From NCBI GenBank assembly GCA_964569295.1, contig CAZMVU010000043.1:1-27453 (forward strand): 27,453 nt of DNA. The letters run 5' to 3'. The notes beneath the pieces are model-generated. The model was not told the origin of the DNA. It made no database searches and saw nothing but the letters and a program-made list of their open reading frames with translations. Below are positions 5,860-13,390 of the stretch, piece by piece. This DNA comes from CAZMVU01 sp964569295. GTDB taxonomy: Bacteria > Hydrogenedentota > Hydrogenedentia > Hydrogenedentales > JAGMZX01. The translations under genes were made by a program, and so were the position numbers. Each line of letters starts with the position of its first letter. Position 1 is the first letter of the stretch.

Positions 5860-7557
5860 CTATCCCTTCGCCATCTGCTTCTTGATCTTGGCCCAGGTGT
5901 CGCGCAGGGTGACGGTGCGGTTGAAGACGGGCGCGCCGGGCTTGGAGTCTTTGGTGTCGACGCAGAAGTAGCCGAGCCGCTCGAACTGCACGCGCTCGCC
6001 CGGGGCAATCTCTTTCAATGCCGGTTCGAGCTTGCAGCCGGAAAGTACCTTCAGAGAATCCGGGTTGAGGTTGGCGCGCCAGTCCTGCCCCTCCTCGACG
6101 TTGTTCGGGTCTGCTTTCAGAAAGAGGTGATCATACGCCCGTACTTCGGCTTCGAAGGCGTGCGGCTCGGACACCCAGTGCAGTGTGGCCTTGACCTTGC
6201 GGCCGTCGGGCGCGTTGCCGCCGCGGGTTTCGGGATCGTAGGTGCAGTGCACCTCGACGACGTTGCCCGCGTCGTCCTTGACCACCTCGGTGCACGTGAT
6301 GAAATAGGCGTAGCGCAGGCGCACCTCGCGGCCGGGGGCGAGCCGGAAGTATTTCTTCGGCGGGTCTTCCATGAAGTCCTCCCGCTCGACGTAGAGTACG
6401 CGCGAGAACGGCACCTTGCGTGTGCCGGCGGATTCGTCTTCCGGGTTGTTCACGGCGTCGAAGTCTTCGCGCTTGCCTTCGGGGTAGTTGGTGATAACGA
6501 CCTTGAGCGGGTCGAGCACAGCCATGTAGCGCGGGGCGGCCTTGTTGAGTTGCTCGCGTACGCAATACTCGAGCTGTTGCAATTCGACCGTGTTGTCCGC
6601 CTTCGCCACGCCGATGAGACGGCAGAAGTTGCGCAGTGTCTCGGGCGGGTAGCCGCGCCTGCGCATGCCGCATATGGTGGGCATGCGCGGGTCGTCCCAG
6701 CCCTCGACGTGCTTTTCGCGCACGAGCTCGAGCAGCTTGCGCTTGCTCATGACGGTGTAGGTCAGGTTGAGCCGCGCAAACTCGATCTGCTGCGGATGGT
6801 AGATTTCGAGGGCGTCGCAGAACCAGTCATAGAGGGGCCGGTGCGCCTCGAACTCGAGCGTGCAGATGCTGTGGGTTATCTTCTCGATCGAGTCCGACTG
6901 GCCATGCGCGAAGTCGTACATCGGGTAGATGCACCACAGGTCGCCCGAGTGCGGGTGCGTCGCCTTGAGGATACGGTAGATCACCGGGTCGCGCATGTTG
7001 ATGTTGGGAGAAGCCATGTCGATCTTGGCGCGCAGCGTGCGCGAGCCGTTCTCGAACTCGCCGGCCTTCATGCGCTCGAAGAGGTCGAGGTTCTCCTCGA
7101 TGCTGCGGTCGCGGTAGGGACTCGGGCGCCCGGGCTCGGTGAGCGTGCCGCGGTACTCGCGGATTTGCTCGGCCGTCAGGTCGCACACGTAGGCCTTGCC
7201 CTTCTTGATGAGGTCCACGGCCCACTCGTAGAGCTGCTGGAAGTAGTCCGACGCGTAGTACTCGTGCTCGCCCCAGTCGAAGCCGAGCCAGCGCACATCC
7301 TCCTTGATCGAGTCGATGTACTCCTGCTCTTCCTTGATGGGGTTCGTGTCGTCGAAGCGCAGGTGGCAGCGGCCGCCGTATTCCTTGGCGATGCCGAAGT
7401 TCAGTACGATGGACTTCGCGTGCCCGATGTGCAGGTAGCCGTTAGGCTCCGGCGGAAAGCGCGTCACCACGCGTCCGTCGAACCGGCCGGTCTCGTTGTC
7501 CTTGTTGATCGCCTGCCGGATGAAGTCTACCGGCGCGGAAGTGTTGTTCTCGGCCAT
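5860..7557 (-). CDS. glnS: Glutaminyl-tRNA synthetase
   Basis: A 565-residue class I synthetase that charges tRNA-Gln with glutamine. The start MAENNTSAPVDFIRQAINKD (complement of 7555-7557) matches the family's N-terminus. The frame is open further upstream, but those residues are not conserved. The signature PPEPNGYLHIGHAKS (HIGH at 43-46) and the KMSKS-equivalent VMSKRKL are both present, as are CHLRFDDTNP and the acceptor-binding segment. The C-terminal half (DPLKVVITNYPEG, PFSRVLYVEREDF, RVQFERLGYFCVD) is the two-domain beta-barrel anticodon-binding region. The length is normal for bacterial GlnRS. Many bacteria instead use GatCAB to make Gln-tRNA, so its presence says this lineage has a direct route. 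It appears to be transcribed alone. Confidence 0.97.
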   Translation of the reverse strand: MAENNTSAPVDFIRQAINKDNETGRFDGRVVTRFPPEPNGYLHIGHAKSIVLNFGIAKEYGGRCHLRFDDTNPIKEEQEYIDSIKEDVRWLGFDWGEHEYYASDYFQQLYEWAVDLIKKGKAYVCDLTAEQIREYRGTLTEPGRPSPYRDRSIEENLDLFERMKAGEFENGSRTLRAKIDMASPNINMRDPVIYRILKATHPHSGDLWCIYPMYDFAHGQSDSIEKITHSICTLEFEAHRPLYDWFCDALEIYHPQQIEFARLNLTYTVMSKRKLLELVREKHVEGWDDPRMPTICGMRRRGYPPETLRNFCRLIGVAKADNTVELQQLEYCVREQLNKAAPRYMAVLDPLKVVITNYPEGKREDFDAVNNPEDESAGTRKVPFSRVLYVEREDFMEDPPKKYFRLAPGREVRLRYAYFITCTEVVKDDAGNVVEVHCTYDPETRGGNAPDGRKVKATLHWVSEPHAFEAEVRAYDHLFLKADPNNVEEGQDWRANLNPDSLKVLSGCKLEPALKEIAPGERVQFERLGYFCVDTKDSKPGAPVFNRTVTLRDTWAKIKKQMAKG

Positions 7558-7985
7558 GGATATATTACGTGCTTTCCTTGCTAAGAGAGCCGGCTTGACC
7601 TTTGCTCGAAGTCGCGTGGCCCAACCGGCCGTCTGGCTTTTGTGGAGCACCCCGCCAGCTTGCGGGTGCTACCCGTATGGTTGTTGCGGTTGCGGCCGCC
7701 GCCCCAGCCCGATGTGATCGTGCATGCCCATGGGCGGTCAGGGAATTGCCGCGTATTATCCGGCATACCCCGCAGGGCAATCAAGTAGCGGGTGCATTAG
7801 TGTTCAAGAAAACCGGGGAGAAACCCGCATTTTCGAGAAAGAAGCGGCTACTCACACGCCCCCTCCTGATAAAAGCCGTTCTGTAGTACTAAGTAACCAC
7901 GGGGTCATGCCGTTCTCACCCGTGCCCTGCGGTATCCATGTGCTTTACCTGGTGGGCCCCGTGGGCTTTTTGCGATACCTGCCGC
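7558..7985. other. Gene-less interval between glnS and the PLP enzyme gene
   Basis: No convincing gene. It holds a bulged hairpin at 7646-7670 (AGCACCCCGC / GCGGGTGCT), about 90 bases upstream of the glnS start in the glnS leader, and the promoter candidate at 7755-7784. The rest has irregular composition with no protein-like frame; a decayed gene cannot be excluded. Confidence 0.5.
7755..7784 (-). promoter_or_regulatory. Candidate promoter for glnS
   Basis: On the minus strand, TTGATT (7779-7784), an 18-base spacer and GATAAT (7755-7760): 9 of 12 consensus positions. It would give a leader of about 190 bases that contains the hairpin at 7646-7670. Confidence 0.35.
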
Positions 7986-9071
7986 CTAATCGGTGATGAA
8001 ATAGGGATGGAAAGCCTCGGGCAGGTTGTGCCAGTCGAGGTGTTCGATATGCGGTGCGAGCGGATGCGCATTGTAGGTGTGCCAGTAGAGAACATTCTGG
8101 TCGCGCAGATGGCCGTCCGCTGCATCGGCCAATAACGCCCCGAAAGCTTTTGCGGTATAGGTGCATTCCATCGGCATCCCGGTCGCCGCCTCGAAACGGG
8201 CGGCCGTGTCCTGGTCCTCGCCGGTATGCACCCCATAGCCCGGACCGAAAAAGTCGTGGCGCAGGGTGAACGTCTTCTCCGGGAACGGGGGCAAGGGAAT
8301 GCTGGCGTCGTGTTCCTGCAGAAAGGCGGCCGTTTCCTGCAACAACGCCCGGCCGCGCTCCTCACTGGCGAACTCCGGCTCCGTAACACGCACCGCCACG
8401 ATATGCGGGTATACGCCCGCGAGTGCGAACCCGAGTGCCAGTCCCACGGCGGTGCCCATGGTGCCGCACGGCGCGTAGATGTAATCGGGCAACGGCAATT
8501 CGCCGGCGTCTATCTCGTGTTTGAGTTCGAGGGCGGCGTTCACATAGCCGAGAATGCCCCGCGGCGACGACCCGCCGGCGGGGATGATCGCCGGCGCGAT
8601 GCCTTTCTGCTGGATGTGGCGGTTGCGTTCATTGGCCACCCCGGCTGCCAGCCGCTCCTTGTCGGGAAAGAGGTGCAATTGCGTACCCGCGTTAAGGTGC
8701 ATGAGCAGGTTGGCCCGCACATTCGCGCTGGCCGGCTGCGGCACAAGCATGGCGATGGGCGTCATGCCTAACTGCCGGGCATAGATCGCCGTCGCCAGTG
8801 CGTGGTTTGAACCGGCGCCCCCGAAGGTCATGACAGCCTTCGCGCCATCCTGTTGCGCGTTGCCGAGCAAGAACTCGAGCTTGCGCACCTTATTGCCGCC
8901 GTAGGGCGTGGCCGTTTCGCCGTCGTGCTTGATCCACAGCGCGCCCACGTCCGTCTGCATGGCGAGGTCGGGCAGGGCGATGACGGGCGTGGGGAGCTGG
9001 GCCAGCTCAACGCGCGGCAGTTGTTCCGCCAGCCGGGGATAACGGGTAAAAAGTGAGAGTGGTTGTGGCAT
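7986..9071 (-). CDS. D-cysteine desulfhydrase / ACC deaminase family PLP enzyme
   Basis: A 361-residue fold-type II PLP enzyme. The PLP-lysine motif is TPYGGNKVRKLEFLLG, with the expected Schiff-base lysine in GGNKVRK. FGGAGSNHALATAIYARQLG is the following Asn/Ser loop that binds the cofactor, and APCGTMGTAVGLALG is the phosphate-binding glycine loop. These features are shared by D-cysteine desulfhydrase (D-Cys to pyruvate, H2S and ammonia) and 1-aminocyclopropane-1-carboxylate deaminase. The family cannot be split safely by eye, and D-cysteine desulfhydrase is the commoner activity in bacteria. AAGGAG lies nine bases before the ATG. The gene follows the DUF429 gene on the same strand after 42 bases, so they may share a transcript. 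Confidence 0.88.
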   Translation of the reverse strand: MPQPLSLFTRYPRLAEQLPRVELAQLPTPVIALPDLAMQTDVGALWIKHDGETATPYGGNKVRKLEFLLGNAQQDGAKAVMTFGGAGSNHALATAIYARQLGMTPIAMLVPQPASANVRANLLMHLNAGTQLHLFPDKERLAAGVANERNRHIQQKGIAPAIIPAGGSSPRGILGYVNAALELKHEIDAGELPLPDYIYAPCGTMGTAVGLALGFALAGVYPHIVAVRVTEPEFASEERGRALLQETAAFLQEHDASIPLPPFPEKTFTLRHDFFGPGYGVHTGEDQDTAARFEAATGMPMECTYTAKAFGALLADAADGHLRDQNVLYWHTYNAHPLAPHIEHLDWHNLPEAFHPYFITD

Positions 9072-9113
9072 GGCGTGGGTCTCCTTCGGTGTATGAGCGC
9101 CGTTGCCTTCAGC

Positions 9114-9848
9114 TTACAACAGTTGCGCCAAAAAATCAGGCACAGGCACATGTATCCAGCCCTCCATCGCGGCAGCTTCCGCGTGTTCGGGCGGCGGCGG
9201 CTCCGTAAGGCCTTGTGTTGCAGCGCGTGTGCCCAGCGCGGCGATGAACGCATCGAAGGCGTCGTCGGCGGCCGTGAGTGCCTCCTGCTGCGCACTGGTC
9301 AGGCGCAGCCAGGGCATGCGTGCAAGCAGCGAAGCCAGCATTTCCTCGCGGCGCGCTTTACCGGCGGCCTTCTTGTAGCCCGAGGTGTGCAGGCCACAAC
9401 GCACCAGTACCGCGGCAGGGTACACTTCATACACCCCGTTTGCGCCGGAGCGATCCCACACCCCGAGCCGCGCGAGCAACATGGCCAGGCGCAACGTGGG
9501 CACGGCAATCATGTCGGTCGAGACACTGAGCGGCCAGCGCCCAGTGATGGCACGGACGTGGCGGTCTGTCTCACGAAAGCGAAGCCGGTCGCGCACTTCC
9601 GGGGACCAGGTACCGAGTGCGGGCTTGGCGCTGGCGGTGTATGCTTCGAGAAACTGGTGGAAGGCCGCGGGCCAGCCGAAAGGACAGTCGATACCTGTGG
9701 CATCGGCCTGGTCCATGGCGTCGAGCAGGGTGTCATCATCCGCGCCCACCCCAAGCGTCTTGATATGGACTTCGCCTTCCTGCCAGGCCAACGCGCATAC
9801 GCCGGTGTGTTTGGCCTGCGCCGCCATGTCGATGCCGAGGGTGAGCAT
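9114..9848 (-). CDS. DUF429 family protein (predicted RNase-H-fold nuclease)
   Basis: A 244-residue cytosolic protein. It starts MLTLGIDMAAQAKHTGVCAL, the GxD strand of an RNase-H-like fold. It continues with GIDCPFGWP, a second acidic strand; the RxTDRHVR block; YEVYPAAVLVRCGL; and ADDAFDAFIAALGTRAA before the C-terminal EGWIHVP. This is the motif series of DUF429, annotated elsewhere as a predicted nuclease but without settled function. GGAAGG precedes the start by about six bases. It is divergent from the S1P-lyase-like gene across 79 bases and runs into the desulfhydrase gene. Confidence 0.8.
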   Translation of the reverse strand: MLTLGIDMAAQAKHTGVCALAWQEGEVHIKTLGVGADDDTLLDAMDQADATGIDCPFGWPAAFHQFLEAYTASAKPALGTWSPEVRDRLRFRETDRHVRAITGRWPLSVSTDMIAVPTLRLAMLLARLGVWDRSGANGVYEVYPAAVLVRCGLHTSGYKKAAGKARREEMLASLLARMPWLRLTSAQQEALTAADDAFDAFIAALGTRAATQGLTEPPPPEHAEAAAMEGWIHVPVPDFLAQLL

Positions 9849-9927
9849 GTGGGGCCTTCCACGTTACAATGAGTCGTTACCGCGCCAGCATGCGCGGACC
9901 GCAACGCAAATGCAAAGGAAGTACCCC

Positions 9928-11412
9928 ATGATCGATCCCGAAAAGAGCATCCCCGAGCAGGGCATTTCGCACGAGGCGCTCCTTGAACAGATGAAAGCGT
10001 TGCGTGCGCAAGACATCAACTGGCGCGAAAACAAGGCGTTCAGTCTCGTGTTCCACCAGGGCGACGAACACACGGAGTTTCTGAAACAGGCGTATACCCT
10101 GTTCTTCGAGGAGAATGGCCTCAACCCCATGGCCTTCCGCAGCCTGCGCACCTTCGAGCATGAGGTGGTGCGTATGACGGCAAACCTGCACCATGGCGAC
10201 AAAAACGTGGTGGGCACCATGACCACCGGCGGCACGGAAAGCATCATGCTGGCCATCCGCACCTACCGGGACCGGGCGCGTAAGAAGCAGCCGCACATCC
10301 GCCGGCCTGAGATAATCGTGCCGGAATCGGCGCATGTCGCTTTTCACAAGGCGGGCAAATACTTTGACGTGGCCATGGTCGTCGCGCCGCTGGCCGATGA
10401 CTTTCGGGTTGACATGCGCGCTGTCGAGAAACGGATCAACAAGAACACCATCGCCCTGGTCGGTTCCGCGCCCAATTACCCGAACGGACAGATAGACAAT
10501 ATCGGGGCGTTGGGCACACTGGCGCAGAAGCACGGCATCGGCCTGCACGTGGATGCGTGCATCGGCGGGTTCTTCCTTCCATGGGCGGAGCGGCTGGGCC
10601 ACCCTATCCCGCCGTGGGACTACCGGGTGCCCGGTGTGACTTCGATCTCGGCGGATTTGCACAAATACGGCTACGCTGCCAAAGGCGCCTCGACCATCAC
10701 CTACCGCAGCATGGACTACCTGCGCCACCAATTCTTTGTCTATGTGGACTGGTCCGGCGGTGTCTTTGCATCGCCGAGCTTGCCGGGCACACGCCCCGGC
10801 GGGGGCATCGCGGCGGCCTGGGCGGCGTTGCACGCCATGGGCGCCGATGGCTACAGCGAGAACGCGCGCACGGTTATGGACACGGCCAAGCGGTTTCGTG
10901 AAGGCATCGCGGCCATACCCGAACTCGCCATACTCGGTGATCCGCCGGTGGGCATCATGGCGTACCGTGCGGTGGACAAGAAGGTGAACATTTATGCCGT
11001 GGCCGATCAGCTCGACAAAAAGGGCTGGCACATCGACCGGCAGCAGAAACCGGCGAGCCTGCATTTCATGATCAATCCGGGCCACGCCCAGATTGTCGAT
11101 ACCTACCTCGCCGATCTACGGGAAGCAGTGGACTACGTGAAGCAGCACCCGGAGGCGTCGGCGGCCGGCAGCGCACCGACCTACGGGCTTATCGCGAAGG
11201 CGCCCATCCGCGGGCTCGTGACAAAGAACGTGCTCGCCATGATGGAAGAGATGTACGGCCCGGAAGGCAAGGCGCCCGATCTCGGTGCACCTCAGGAACT
11301 CGAGGGCGCCGAGGATGCGGATGACGCACCGCCGCCCGCCAACGCCGTGCCCGCACCGCTGCTTTGGTTCCTGCGTGCGAAGGCGGCGCTGTCACGTATC
11401 GTTGGCCGGTAG
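9928..11412 (+). CDS. Sphingosine-1-phosphate lyase-like PLP enzyme
   Basis: A 494-residue group II (fold-type I) PLP enzyme. The segment TSISADLHKYGYAAKGAS holds the PLP lysine (K246) and has the S1P-lyase form with KYG and a second KG, rather than that of glutamate decarboxylases. MTTGGTESIMLA binds the cofactor phosphate, PESAHVAFHKAGKYF stacks on the ring, and HVDACIGGFFLPWAERLG carries the aspartate that pairs with the pyridine nitrogen. Eukaryotic S1P lyase cleaves phosphorylated long-chain bases to an aldehyde and phosphoethanolamine; bacterial homologues may act on related phospho-amino alcohols. AAGGAAG places the start at 9928, although ATG 9910 is in frame. The last 40 residues are an acidic/proline linker and an amphipathic tail (PAPLLWFLRAKAALSRIVGR) that might touch membrane. 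Substrate is inference. Confidence 0.88.
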   Translation: MIDPEKSIPEQGISHEALLEQMKALRAQDINWRENKAFSLVFHQGDEHTEFLKQAYTLFFEENGLNPMAFRSLRTFEHEVVRMTANLHHGDKNVVGTMTTGGTESIMLAIRTYRDRARKKQPHIRRPEIIVPESAHVAFHKAGKYFDVAMVVAPLADDFRVDMRAVEKRINKNTIALVGSAPNYPNGQIDNIGALGTLAQKHGIGLHVDACIGGFFLPWAERLGHPIPPWDYRVPGVTSISADLHKYGYAAKGASTITYRSMDYLRHQFFVYVDWSGGVFASPSLPGTRPGGGIAAAWAALHAMGADGYSENARTVMDTAKRFREGIAAIPELAILGDPPVGIMAYRAVDKKVNIYAVADQLDKKGWHIDRQQKPASLHFMINPGHAQIVDTYLADLREAVDYVKQHPEASAAGSAPTYGLIAKAPIRGLVTKNVLAMMEEMYGPEGKAPDLGAPQELEGAEDADDAPPPANAVPAPLLWFLRAKAALSRIVGR

Positions 11413-11416
11413 CACG

Positions 11417-11533
11417 TCTCACGCCAGGCTGGCATAGTAAAACGAAAAAATCGCGGCAAGATCCAAGCGAGTCCCCGAGCGCGTGGGCTGTCCCCGTTTT
11501 CCGGGCGCGGAATCTCACGCGAGGCTGGCGTAC
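11417..11533 (-). repeat. Vestigial repeat of the ADH 3' end plus a RAYT-repeat relic
   Basis: 11417-11437 and 11513-11533 agree at 18 of 21 positions. The second is the real end of the alcohol dehydrogenase gene and encodes YASLA-stop. The first also reads YASLA-stop on the minus strand, and the differences within the codons are synonymous. Between them, 11488-11499 reads CTGTCCCCGTTT, the core of the RAYT terminal repeat. It may be a remnant of a lost paralogue and of an excised REP, but the match is short and could be chance. Confidence 0.3.
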
Positions 11534-12624
11534 ATCGCCTCGAGATCGTCCCGGGTCACTTCTTTCGGGTTGTTCTTGATGAGCGGGTGCCAGCTTTCAT
11601 CGATGAGCGTGGCGACAGCTTCCTGTGGAATACCGGCGTCCGCCAGGGTGCGCGGCAGACCACCCAGCGCCTTCAATTCACTAATACGCCGCGCCATGGC
11701 TTCCGGCGAATCGAATCCGCAGTAATGCGCAAATGCATCGAGGCGGCCTCCCATGTGTGGCGCGTTGAGGCGGATTGCGAACTCCATCGTGAATGCGCAC
11801 GCAGCGCCATGCGGCAGGTGGTAGCGGTTCGAAAGCGGAAACGAGCAGGCATGGACCATGGCGTTCTTCGGCAACTGGAATGCCATGCCCGCCAGAGTCG
11901 CCGCGTATGACAGGGCCTCCCGCGCGCCAGTGTGGCCCGGCATAGTGAGCGCCAACTCGAGATGGGCGAAGACCAGACGCGCCGCTTCTTTGGCCAAGTG
12001 GTCGCAGATGGGTTGGTGTCCCCTCGACCAGTAGCCCTCGAGGGCATGGGAAAGCGCGTCGAGCCCGGTGCACGCCGTGATGTAATTGGGCAAGGTGAAC
12101 GTGAGTGTTGGATCCACCAACGTCACGGCCGGGTACAACGCATCACCGGCTATGGGACCCTTGACGCCTTTCTGCCGGTCATCGAGCACCGAGAACGGCG
12201 TCACCTCCGAGCCCGTGCCCGCGGTCGTCGGCAGCGCTATGAGCGGCAGCGCATCGGCTGGGAGCGCTTTGCCCTCCGAATGATACGCGCGGATGCTGGT
12301 GTCGGCGGTAAGCGCAAGGACCGCCGCCGCCTTGGCGCAATCAAGGGGACTCCCACCGCCGATGGCCACCACGGCGTCGCAGCCGTTCTCGCGCAACATG
12401 GCCGCTGCCGCGTCGACATTGTCGGTGGTCGGGTTTGGCTCGACTTCGGTGTAGGCCGGGGCATCGCCGAAGGATTCGACAATCCGCTGAATATGCGGCA
12501 ACGCCGCGAGGGTGGCATCAGTGATGACAGCGGGCCGTTGCCCGAGGGTTGCCGCCGTTTCGCGGGCAGTTTCCGCGACGCCGGCGCCGAAAACGATGCG
12601 CGTAGGTAGCGTGAAGGTCCACAT
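11515..12624 (-). CDS. Iron-containing alcohol dehydrogenase
   Basis: A 369-residue group III dehydrogenase that interconverts alcohols and aldehydes or ketones with NAD(P)H. The start is MWTFTLPTRIVFGAG (complement of 12622-12624), GGAG about ten bases upstream. IGGGSPLDCAKAAAV (about 88-102) is the nucleotide-binding loop, and LPTTAGTGSEVTPFSV follows. The four metal ligands are in place: D189 and H193 in TGLDALSHALEGY, then H258 and H272 in MVHACSFPLSNRYHLPHG, with the 14-residue spacing of FucO-type enzymes. It lies downstream of the hydrogenase operon on the same strand, but a strong terminator at 12711-12748 separates them, so it probably has its own promoter. The likely role is disposal of reductant in fermentation; the substrate cannot be told. 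Confidence 0.94.
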   Translation of the reverse strand: MWTFTLPTRIVFGAGVAETARETAATLGQRPAVITDATLAALPHIQRIVESFGDAPAYTEVEPNPTTDNVDAAAAMLRENGCDAVVAIGGGSPLDCAKAAAVLALTADTSIRAYHSEGKALPADALPLIALPTTAGTGSEVTPFSVLDDRQKGVKGPIAGDALYPAVTLVDPTLTFTLPNYITACTGLDALSHALEGYWSRGHQPICDHLAKEAARLVFAHLELALTMPGHTGAREALSYAATLAGMAFQLPKNAMVHACSFPLSNRYHLPHGAACAFTMEFAIRLNAPHMGGRLDAFAHYCGFDSPEAMARRISELKALGGLPRTLADAGIPQEAVATLIDESWHPLIKNNPKEVTRDDLEAMYASLA

Positions 12625-12710
12625 GGTGCCTAATCTCCTGAGAATCGTGCGGTGTTTTGCCAAACCGTTCCCACCGGTCTCGTAACTCCTGACCGGCCAC
12701 TACAGGATAC

Positions 12711-12748
12711 ACAAAAAGGACCCCCGCCGCGGGGAGGGGCGGCGGGGG
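12711..12748 (-). terminator. Strong intrinsic terminator of the hydBAC operon
   Basis: Perfect 10-bp arms CCCCCGCCGC (12721-12730) and GCGGCGGGGG (12739-12748) with an 8-base loop. On the minus strand the stem is followed by TCCTTTTTGTG. It stands about 55 bases after the hydC stop, and hydC is the last hydrogenase gene. Confidence 0.82.
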
Positions 12749-12760
12749 CACGGTGTGTGA

Positions 12761-12780
12761 GGAACATTGGGGGATGTTCC
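12761..12780. other. Small perfect hairpin after hydC
   Basis: GGAACAT and ATGTTCC, 7-bp exact arms around TGGGGG. It lies between the hydC stop and the terminator and could protect the 3' end of the transcript or act as a secondary stop. No T-run follows it. Confidence 0.45.
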
Positions 12781-12802
12781 GTCGTTTGGGGCGTTGTAAT
12801 GA

Positions 12803-13390
12803 TCAGTATTCTCCGCCGTTTCCCTCCGCAGCGTGCGGCTCGTTTTCCTCGCGCGCGAGCTTGGTGTAGTGCTCGAGAAGCGCGGGAACCTTGTCGGCGG
12901 TCATCTCGCCGTGAATGCGATTCTCGACCATGAGGACAGGCGCCATGGCGCAGGTGCCCAAACAGCGGGCCGGCTCGAGCGAGAACAAGCCGTCGGACGT
13001 GGTCTCGCCAAAGTTGATGCCAAGCTCTTCCTTCAGCTTGTCGGTCAAACGCTCGGCGCCCTTCACATAGCACGCAGTGCCGAGACACACGCTGATGACA
13101 AAACGGCCGCGTGGGTTCAGGCGGAAATAGTGGTAGAACGTGGCGACCCCCGTTACTTTCGCGGCGGGAATCTGCATGAGCTGGGCCACGGCATCCATCT
13201 GCTCCTGACCCAGGTAACCATAATGATCCTGGACTTTGTGCAACACGCCGATCAGGCGGCTCTGGGGCTCCGAACCGGCGTTGCACTCCTCGATATACGC
13301 AACGATGTGGTCCGGAAGAACCGCGCGGCTCTGCGCCATGATTTCTTCGACGTTGTCTGTGTGCGTCGTGAGGCTTTGCTTGATAGTCAT
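12803..13390 (-). CDS. hydC: HydC/NuoE-like [2Fe-2S] subunit of the hydrogenase
   Basis: A 195-residue thioredoxin-like ferredoxin subunit, equivalent to NuoE, HndA and HydC. The [2Fe-2S] ligands are C102 and C107 (VCLGTACYVKGA) and C143 and C147 (RCLGTCAMAPVLM). The N-terminal helical domain precedes LIGVLHKVQDHYGYLGQEQM and GVATFYHYFRL, both typical of the family. In the trimeric enzyme it sits beside HydB and takes part in electron transfer near the NADH site. Its ATG shares one base with the TAA of hydA (TAATG), and AGAGGA lies about eight bases upstream, so the two are translationally coupled. The tail (EENEPHAAEGNGGEY) is acidic and probably disordered. Confidence 0.92.
   Translation of the reverse strand: MTIKQSLTTHTDNVEEIMAQSRAVLPDHIVAYIEECNAGSEPQSRLIGVLHKVQDHYGYLGQEQMDAVAQLMQIPAAKVTGVATFYHYFRLNPRGRFVISVCLGTACYVKGAERLTDKLKEELGINFGETTSDGLFSLEPARCLGTCAMAPVLMVENRIHGEMTADKVPALLEHYTKLAREENEPHAAEGNGGEY

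Noticed and set aside
5833..7584. Long plus-strand frame of 583 codons opposite glnS
   Set aside because: It is the antisense shadow of a clearly recognisable synthetase; its translation is low-complexity Val/Ala/Arg/His-rich with no motif.
7951..7970. Plus-strand intrinsic terminator (GCCC-CGT-GGGC followed by T5)
   Set aside because: The stem is only 4 bp, and no plus-strand gene lies upstream; the neighbouring genes run on the other strand.
9877..11085. 402-codon minus-strand frame opposite the S1P-lyase-like gene
   Set aside because: Antisense to a gene with intact catalytic motifs; composition typical of a high-GC shadow.
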